The translations under genes were made by a program, and so were the position numbers. The notes under the pieces were generated by a model. It was not told where the DNA came from. It saw only the letters and a list, made by a program, of their open reading frames with translations, and searched no databases. A stretch of 45,319 nt of DNA. It comes from Chloroflexota bacterium (lineage in GTDB: Bacteria; Chloroflexota; Anaerolineae; Anaerolineales; Villigracilaceae). This document shows positions 40,954 through 45,319 of the stretch, in pieces; position 1 is the stretch's first letter, and every line of letters starts with the position of its first letter. The DNA lies in assembly GCA_019873735.1 (NCBI GenBank), contig JAIOAQ010000027.1:1-45319 (forward strand), in the 5' to 3' direction.

Positions 40954-41777
40954 AAGATCAATTTCCCGGCGTCACACTGGGGGCCATTGCCCTGCCGCAT
41001 GGCCTGATTCAAATTGACGCGCCGCCTTCGCCAGACGATGTGCGCACCTGGCGCGCTTCTCTCATGAACACCAACAGCGGCCCCGACCGGATTCTTATCA
41101 ACCTGGATGCCCACCTGGACCGGACCCTTGGGGCGCGCGCCATGGAATGTACACTGGTTGCCCACGAAAAAACGGCCAGCGTCTTTCGAACCCGGCCGAT
41201 GAACCTCAAGACCCAGGGGGATGAAACCGGCGCGGATTGGGAAAGCATCATCGGGCTGGGCAATATCCGCTGGTCACCGCCAGAAATCTCGTTTACGCAC
41301 AACATGGAATTGCACTGGGGAGAGACAACGGTTCTGCTGGAACATCACCCCGGCCCGGCAGCCGGTGCGTTGTGGGTCATCCTGCCGGCAGAGAAAATCG
41401 TTTTTGTCGGCGATGCCGTGCTCAAGAATCAACCGCCTTTTTTAGATAATGCTCACATCCCCGCCTGGTTGGATGCACTCGACCTGCTGGCTAAAGATTA
41501 CCGCGACTATATTATCGTCAGCGGACGCGGCGGCGTTGTGACGCAAACCGTTGTCAAGAATCAGATAGAATACCTGCAAAAGGTACAGTCTGAACTGGAG
41601 GCGCTGGCCAAAAGCCGCGCTTCCTCTCAGGAAATCGAGGCGCTTGTTCAACCCCTGTTGACAGCCTGCAAAGCGCCGGCGCAAAAACACAAACAGTATG
41701 CCCAACGCCTGCGTTACGGGCTGCACAATTATTACTCCCGGCATTACGGCGCCAACATGGTTGCTCACAATGAATAA
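40923..41777 (+). CDS. Metallo-beta-lactamase-fold protein with altered metal site
   Basis: A 284-residue MBL-fold protein. The fold is visible in the N-terminal strands, LINLDAHLDRTLGA, LLEHHPGPAAGALWVILPAEKIVFVGDAVLKN and IIVSGRGGVV. The usual HxHxDH metal motif is replaced by D62-A-H64-L-D66-R67, losing two histidines. The later GDAVL aspartate and the HHPGP histidines remain, but the last histidine appears to be missing (SGRGG). It may bind one metal or none, so hydrolase activity is uncertain. AAGGAG stands 6 nt before the ATG. Its stop overlaps the next gene by 8 nt. Confidence 0.75.
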   Translation: MQAIAKYVFIEDQFPGVTLGAIALPHGLIQIDAPPSPDDVRTWRASLMNTNSGPDRILINLDAHLDRTLGARAMECTLVAHEKTASVFRTRPMNLKTQGDETGADWESIIGLGNIRWSPPEISFTHNMELHWGETTVLLEHHPGPAAGALWVILPAEKIVFVGDAVLKNQPPFLDNAHIPAWLDALDLLAKDYRDYIIVSGRGGVVTQTVVKNQIEYLQKVQSELEALAKSRASSQEIEALVQPLLTACKAPAQKHKQYAQRLRYGLHNYYSRHYGANMVAHNE

Positions 41778-42849
41778 CAGCCTCACCGCCCTGACGCCTA
41801 TGCTGACAGTCACGCGCGGTCAGGTCGTTGAGTGCATCCATTTCGGCGCGGTAGCCGTAGTAGATGCGCGGGGCAACCTGCTCGCTTTCTGCGGAAATGC
41901 AGAGATGACCGCCTTCCTGCGTTCCAGCGCCAAACCGTTCCAATGTTTGCCGTTTGTGGAACGCGGCGGTCCTCAGGCGTTCAATCTCAGCGAGCGCGAG
42001 TTGGCGCTGCTATGCGCATCACATGCAGGCAGCGAAATGCATGTTCAAACTGTGGCGGCCATACAGAGCAAAGCAGGCATTGATGAGGCCAATTTACAAT
42101 GCGGCACCCACCTGCCAGAAGATGTAGAAGCGTTTAAAGCCATTGTATGCGGCAGCCGCCCGCTGACACCGAACCGGCACAACTGCTCCGGCAAACACAC
42201 CGGCATGCTGGCCCATGCCCGCCTGCGCGGCCTACCACTGGAAACCTATTTAGACCTGAGTCACCCGATCCAGCAAGACATCCTGGCCACGCTATGCGAA
42301 ATGTGCTCCATCAACATCCAAGAGGTAAAAATCGGCATTGACGGCTGTTCGGCGCCCAATTTCGCCATTCCGCTTTATAATGCGGCGCTGGGTTACGCCC
42401 GCTTGGCAGACCCGGCCTCTTTGCCCGTTGAACGCGCTCGCGCCTGCCAGCAAGTCACCGCCGCTATGAGCCGCTATCCTGAAATGGTGGCCGGACACGG
42501 CAAATTTGACACCCGCCTGATGGAAGTGGGAGGCGGCCGAATCATTTCCAAGGGCGGCGCAGATGGCTATCAGGCAGGAGCATTGTTGCCGGGCGCCCTC
42601 GGACCCGATTCGCCGGGCGTCGGCATCGTCCTTAAAATCGCAGACGGCGACACCGCCCTGCGTAACAGCGACCTTTCGGCCTATCAACGCGCCCGGCCGG
42701 CGGTAATGCTTGAAATCCTGCGCCAACTCGGCGCACTGGACGAATCGCAACTGGCCGAACTGGCCGAGTTTGGCCCGGTCAGACCGGTGCTGAATAACCG
42801 CGGCCTGATTGTCGGCGAGCGGCGGCCTGTATTTGAGTTACAAAGATGA
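41770..42849 (+). CDS. L-asparaginase II family protein
   Basis: A 359-residue protein of the asparaginase II (PF06089-like) family, known from Rhizobium, unrelated to the E. coli enzymes. Features are VECIHFGAVAVVDARGNLLAFCGN, FLRSSAKPFQCLPFVERGG, ELALLCASHAGSEMHVQTVAAI, LTPNRHNCSGKHTGMLAHARLRG, IGIDGCSAPNFAIPLYNAALGYARLADP and VAGHGKFDTRLMEVGGGRIISKGGADGY, all diagnostic. It probably hydrolyses asparagine to aspartate and ammonia. The ATG at 41770 lies inside the MBL gene end, and the stop overlaps the nth start by 4 nt. A longer frame from 41698 is only the MBL gene read out of frame. Confidence 0.9.
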   Translation: MNNSLTALTPMLTVTRGQVVECIHFGAVAVVDARGNLLAFCGNAEMTAFLRSSAKPFQCLPFVERGGPQAFNLSERELALLCASHAGSEMHVQTVAAIQSKAGIDEANLQCGTHLPEDVEAFKAIVCGSRPLTPNRHNCSGKHTGMLAHARLRGLPLETYLDLSHPIQQDILATLCEMCSINIQEVKIGIDGCSAPNFAIPLYNAALGYARLADPASLPVERARACQQVTAAMSRYPEMVAGHGKFDTRLMEVGGGRIISKGGADGYQAGALLPGALGPDSPGVGIVLKIADGDTALRNSDLSAYQRARPAVMLEILRQLGALDESQLAELAEFGPVRPVLNNRGLIVGERRPVFELQR

Positions 42850-43541
42850 AAAACGCCGCTTCGAACCTGAAACAGCGCGCCACCCAGATTCACCAGCGTC
42901 TGCTGGAAGCCTACGGCGAGCCCACCTGGCGCAATCCGCTCCCGCCGCTGGATGAACTGGTCAGCACCATTCTTTCGCAAAACACAAACGACCTCAACCG
43001 CGACCGCGCCTTTGAGGCTCTCAAACGGCTCTTTCCACGCTGGGAGTTGGTACGCGATGCCCCGGCTGCTTCTGTCATCCAGGCAATTGAACCGGCCGGG
43101 CTGGCCAACCAAAAAGGGCCTCGCATTCAAGCCGTCTTGCGCACCATCAGCGCCGAACGCGGCTCGCTCGACCTGACCTTCCTGCGCGATCTGCCGCTCG
43201 AAGAAGCGCGCGCCTGGCTGATGCGCTTCAAAGGCGTCGGACCCAAAACGGCCGCCATCGTCCTGCTCTTTTCGCTGGGGCGGCCGGCTTTTCCGGTAGA
43301 CACCCATATCTACCGTGTGACCGGACGGTTAGGTCTGCGCCCCGAAAAAATGAGCGTGGAGGAAGCACATCCATATCTGGAGGCGCTCTTCCCGCCCGAA
43401 ACGTATTATGCCGCCCACCTGAACCTGATTCGGCTGGGGCGTGAGGTTTGCCGGGCACGCAGGCCCGATTGTCCGGCCTGCCCGCTGCAGTCTCTGTGCG
43501 ACTACGAAAACAAAACTGGATCAATCACAAAAGACTTATGA
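42846..43541 (+). CDS. nth: Endonuclease III-family DNA glycosylase
   Basis: Base-excision repair enzyme that removes oxidised pyrimidines and nicks the abasic site. The 231-residue protein has the helix-hairpin-helix FKGVGPKTAAIVLLFSLG with catalytic K134 and the catalytic aspartate D152 in VDTHIYRVTGRLG; their spacing of 18 equals that of E. coli K120/D138. Four cysteines in the pattern C-x6-C-x2-C-x5-C (CRARRPDCPACPLQSLC) should bind a 4Fe-4S cluster. LVSTILSQNTNDLNRDRAFEAL is the substrate-side motif. It is embedded in an operon by 4-nt overlaps at both ends. Confidence 0.93.
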   Translation: MKNAASNLKQRATQIHQRLLEAYGEPTWRNPLPPLDELVSTILSQNTNDLNRDRAFEALKRLFPRWELVRDAPAASVIQAIEPAGLANQKGPRIQAVLRTISAERGSLDLTFLRDLPLEEARAWLMRFKGVGPKTAAIVLLFSLGRPAFPVDTHIYRVTGRLGLRPEKMSVEEAHPYLEALFPPETYYAAHLNLIRLGREVCRARRPDCPACPLQSLCDYENKTGSITKDL

Positions 43542-45013
43542 CACAACGCATCTTCATCTCTGCCGACCATGGCATGGCCATCGTTTATTTTCTGCAAAGC
43601 GACGTGATCCCCACCCTGCTGGAGGCCGGGGTGGAAATTGTCGTCCTGACCGACGATGAGACCAAAGAAAAAATTGCCCAACGCTTTGCGCGTCCAGGCC
43701 TTACCTTTGAAGGCCTGCGCCTGAAACAGGCCAGCGACTATGCCAGACGAGTCCAACCGCGTTTGCAATGGCTGCTGGCCTACCTGCGGCGCGTGGGCGG
43801 CTCGCGCCGCATCAACACCGAAGCAATGGACAGCCACATCTGGGAAGTTTGGGCAGAGAACTCATGGAAGTTTCGGCTGGGAATCTGGCTGCCCTCGGCG
43901 CTGGCCATCCTGATCTTGCGCAATTTTGCCCCGGCCCGAAAATTGTTGGTGCAAATGCAGAGCCGCTTCACCCCAAACCCCGGCCTGTATGCCGACCTCT
44001 TCGACAAATACCGCCCCGATCTGGTCATCGCCTCAACGCCTGGCTGGAGGCTGGATCGTTACCTTTTAAGGGAAGCCGCCCAGAGAGGCGTCCGAACCGC
44101 CGCCGCGATTGTCGGCTGGGATAATCCGTCTTCTTACGCCATTCCTGGGGCTGCGGTGCAGTGGATCACCTGCTGGTCCGAAATCCAAAAAGAAGAACTG
44201 GTGCTCGGTTCGGACTGGGACCCGGCGCGGGTGCACGTAGGCGGCATCCCCTCCTACGACGGCTATTTCCGCCGTCAGTGGCTCATGCCGCGCTCGGAAT
44301 ATTTCAAGTTGCATCAACTCGACCCTGAGCGTAAACTAATCTCGTATGCCAGCAGTTTTGTCCACTTTGCGCCCAACTACCCCAACATCGAAGCCCTGGC
44401 GAAACTGGTTGCTTCAGACTCTTTGGCCGAACCGGCCCAATTGCTGATTCGCCTGCACCCCAGTCACTTTCAAGACAGGCCGAAAATCTTTGCAGAGGAA
44501 CGCCAGCGCGTGTTTGAACTGGAGAAGCGGTACCCGCATGTCCGCGTGGTTCAGCCGGTGCCGTTAGGCGGTTCACTGGGTTACTACAGCGGCGAAGACA
44601 TGGACGAGAAATCCTCCATGCTTGCTTACTCCGATGTGTTTGTGACAGTTTACTCGACGATGGTGGTTGAAGCCGCCGTACATAATACGCCCATCGTCTC
44701 GGCTGTGATCGATGTGCCGGGCGGTTGGAACAAACCCAAAAAGTTTTCCCTATCGCTTAGGGAAATCGGCAACTGGCCGACGCACAAGCGCTTTCGCCAG
44801 GCAAAGGCGGGGCGGGTTGCCGCGAATGAACAGGAGTTGCGCGAGGCGCTCAATGCCTACCTGAGCAACCCCAGCCTGGATGCTGCAGAACGGCGCCGGT
44901 TTATCGAAGATGAAATTACGTTTACCGATGGTTCATCCGGCAAACGGACAGCAGCATTCATCTTAAACATCCTGAGCCAGAATGAGCGCCCGGAGGCCGC
45001 TCCCCTTGGCTAA
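43538..45013 (+). CDS. Glycosyltransferase-like protein (GT-B type, CDP-glycerol transferase-like)
   Basis: A 491-residue cytoplasmic protein without clear membrane helices. The N-terminus RIFISADHGMAIVYFLQSDVIPTLLEAGVEIVVLTDDE resembles the first Rossmann half of GT-B enzymes. The C-terminal half has LLIRLHPSHFQDRPKIF, followed by DMDEKSSMLAYSDVFVTVYSTMVVEAAVHNTPIVSAVID, the donor-site pattern seen in CDP-glycerol glycerophosphotransferase and related surface-polymer enzymes. Start ATG at 43538 overlaps the nth stop (ATGA). Upstream residues of the open frame belong to nth read out of frame. The exact donor is not known. Confidence 0.68.
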   Translation: MTQRIFISADHGMAIVYFLQSDVIPTLLEAGVEIVVLTDDETKEKIAQRFARPGLTFEGLRLKQASDYARRVQPRLQWLLAYLRRVGGSRRINTEAMDSHIWEVWAENSWKFRLGIWLPSALAILILRNFAPARKLLVQMQSRFTPNPGLYADLFDKYRPDLVIASTPGWRLDRYLLREAAQRGVRTAAAIVGWDNPSSYAIPGAAVQWITCWSEIQKEELVLGSDWDPARVHVGGIPSYDGYFRRQWLMPRSEYFKLHQLDPERKLISYASSFVHFAPNYPNIEALAKLVASDSLAEPAQLLIRLHPSHFQDRPKIFAEERQRVFELEKRYPHVRVVQPVPLGGSLGYYSGEDMDEKSSMLAYSDVFVTVYSTMVVEAAVHNTPIVSAVIDVPGGWNKPKKFSLSLREIGNWPTHKRFRQAKAGRVAANEQELREALNAYLSNPSLDAAERRRFIEDEITFTDGSSGKRTAAFILNILSQNERPEAAPLG

Positions 45014-45026
45014 CCGGACAAAAAAC

Positions 45027-45319
45027 ATGTTCCTCTTCTACTTTTCGATTACGCTGGCCATCCTTTCCAGCGCCCTCTATCATTTTGCCGCCAAAAGCAC
45101 GCCCTCAGGGGTCAATTACCCGCTCTCCCTGAGCGTGACATACCTGGCGGCCTTTGGAATCGTCGTGCTGGTAGCCGTTTTTTTCCCGCCCAAAGACGGC
45201 TTGCGCGCCGAACTGCAGCGTCTGAACTGGGCCAGCCTTCTGCTGGCGGTGGCCATCGTCGGGATTGAATTTGGTTTCCTGCTGGTCTATCGCTCCGGCT
45301 GGGAATTGGGCCTCGCCGC
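45027..45319 (+). CDS. EamA/DMT-like membrane protein, 3' end cut off by the window
   Basis: About 97 residues are present before the window ends, starting MFLFYFSITLAILSSALYHFAAKSTP. Three membrane helices are visible, with NYPLSLSVTYLAAFG and VAIVGIEFGFLLVYRSGWELGLA, the latter resembling the YRxGW segment of EamA-like transporters of the drug/metabolite transporter group. The ATG is 13 nt after the glycosyltransferase-like stop, so the genes are likely co-transcribed. A TTG at 45006 in frame is a less likely start. The C-terminal part and the function cannot be judged. Confidence 0.7.
   Translation, partial: MFLFYFSITLAILSSALYHFAAKSTPSGVNYPLSLSVTYLAAFGIVVLVAVFFPPKDGLRAELQRLNWASLLLAVAIVGIEFGFLLVYRSGWELGLA

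Overview
The window reads as a piece of a Chloroflexota chromosome, most likely class Anaerolineae. This is inferred from gene content and was not tested by any search. The clues are two large membrane proteins of the Chlor_Arch_YYY/DUF2298 type (a family known mainly from Chloroflexota and Archaea), a TrpB2-type enzyme under a T-box, a sodium-pump decarboxylase operon typical of anaerobes, moderately GC-rich genes, and AT-richer intergenic stretches full of short degenerate repeats.

Layout. Positions 1-17367 form a glycan and envelope block on the plus strand: a truncated GT4 glycosyltransferase, two class I methyltransferases (each with a 7-bp-period AATC array at its start codon), a 715-aa GT-C-like protein, a 1668-aa fusion of a GT-C-like half with a YYY half, small DUF952 and GNAT genes, a second YYY protein, another GT-C-like protein, then cmk and plsC. 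A ribbon-helix-helix/PIN toxin-antitoxin pair sits inside this block on the minus strand. From 17629 to 25341 come a 1093-aa sensor histidine kinase without an adjacent regulator, a YacL-like PIN-TRAM protein followed by cysS (a neighbourhood also seen in Firmicutes), and an MFS transporter.

Positions 25479-28923 encode a complete alpha-delta-gamma-beta biotin-dependent decarboxylase, most likely methylmalonyl-CoA decarboxylase. It is preceded by an exact Rex-type operator, so this sodium pump is probably controlled by NADH/NAD+. Minus-strand gmk and a rhomboid protease follow. A textbook promoter, a T-box with a UGG (Trp) specifier and a terminator then precede trpB2. Next are a possible structured leader or small RNA, a PAS-PAS-GGDEF diguanylate cyclase, convergent dnaE, and ssrA (tmRNA) with its own promoter and terminator.

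The last part (38924-45319) holds a TauE/SafE permease, a HAD phosphatase preceded by a 42-aa membrane peptide, and a tightly overlapped plus-strand operon: MBL-fold protein, asparaginase II-type protein, endonuclease III, and a glycosyltransferase-like protein. A truncated EamA-like membrane protein follows directly.

Signals not explained by genes include a roughly 110-120-bp inverted-repeat element family, a recurring AGGCNGTTAC motif confined to intergenic DNA, mirrored 8/9-bp-period arrays, and promoter -10 hexamers only 6-12 nt from several start codons, which suggests leaderless mRNAs. No CRISPR array, tRNA, rRNA, transposase or phage gene was seen.
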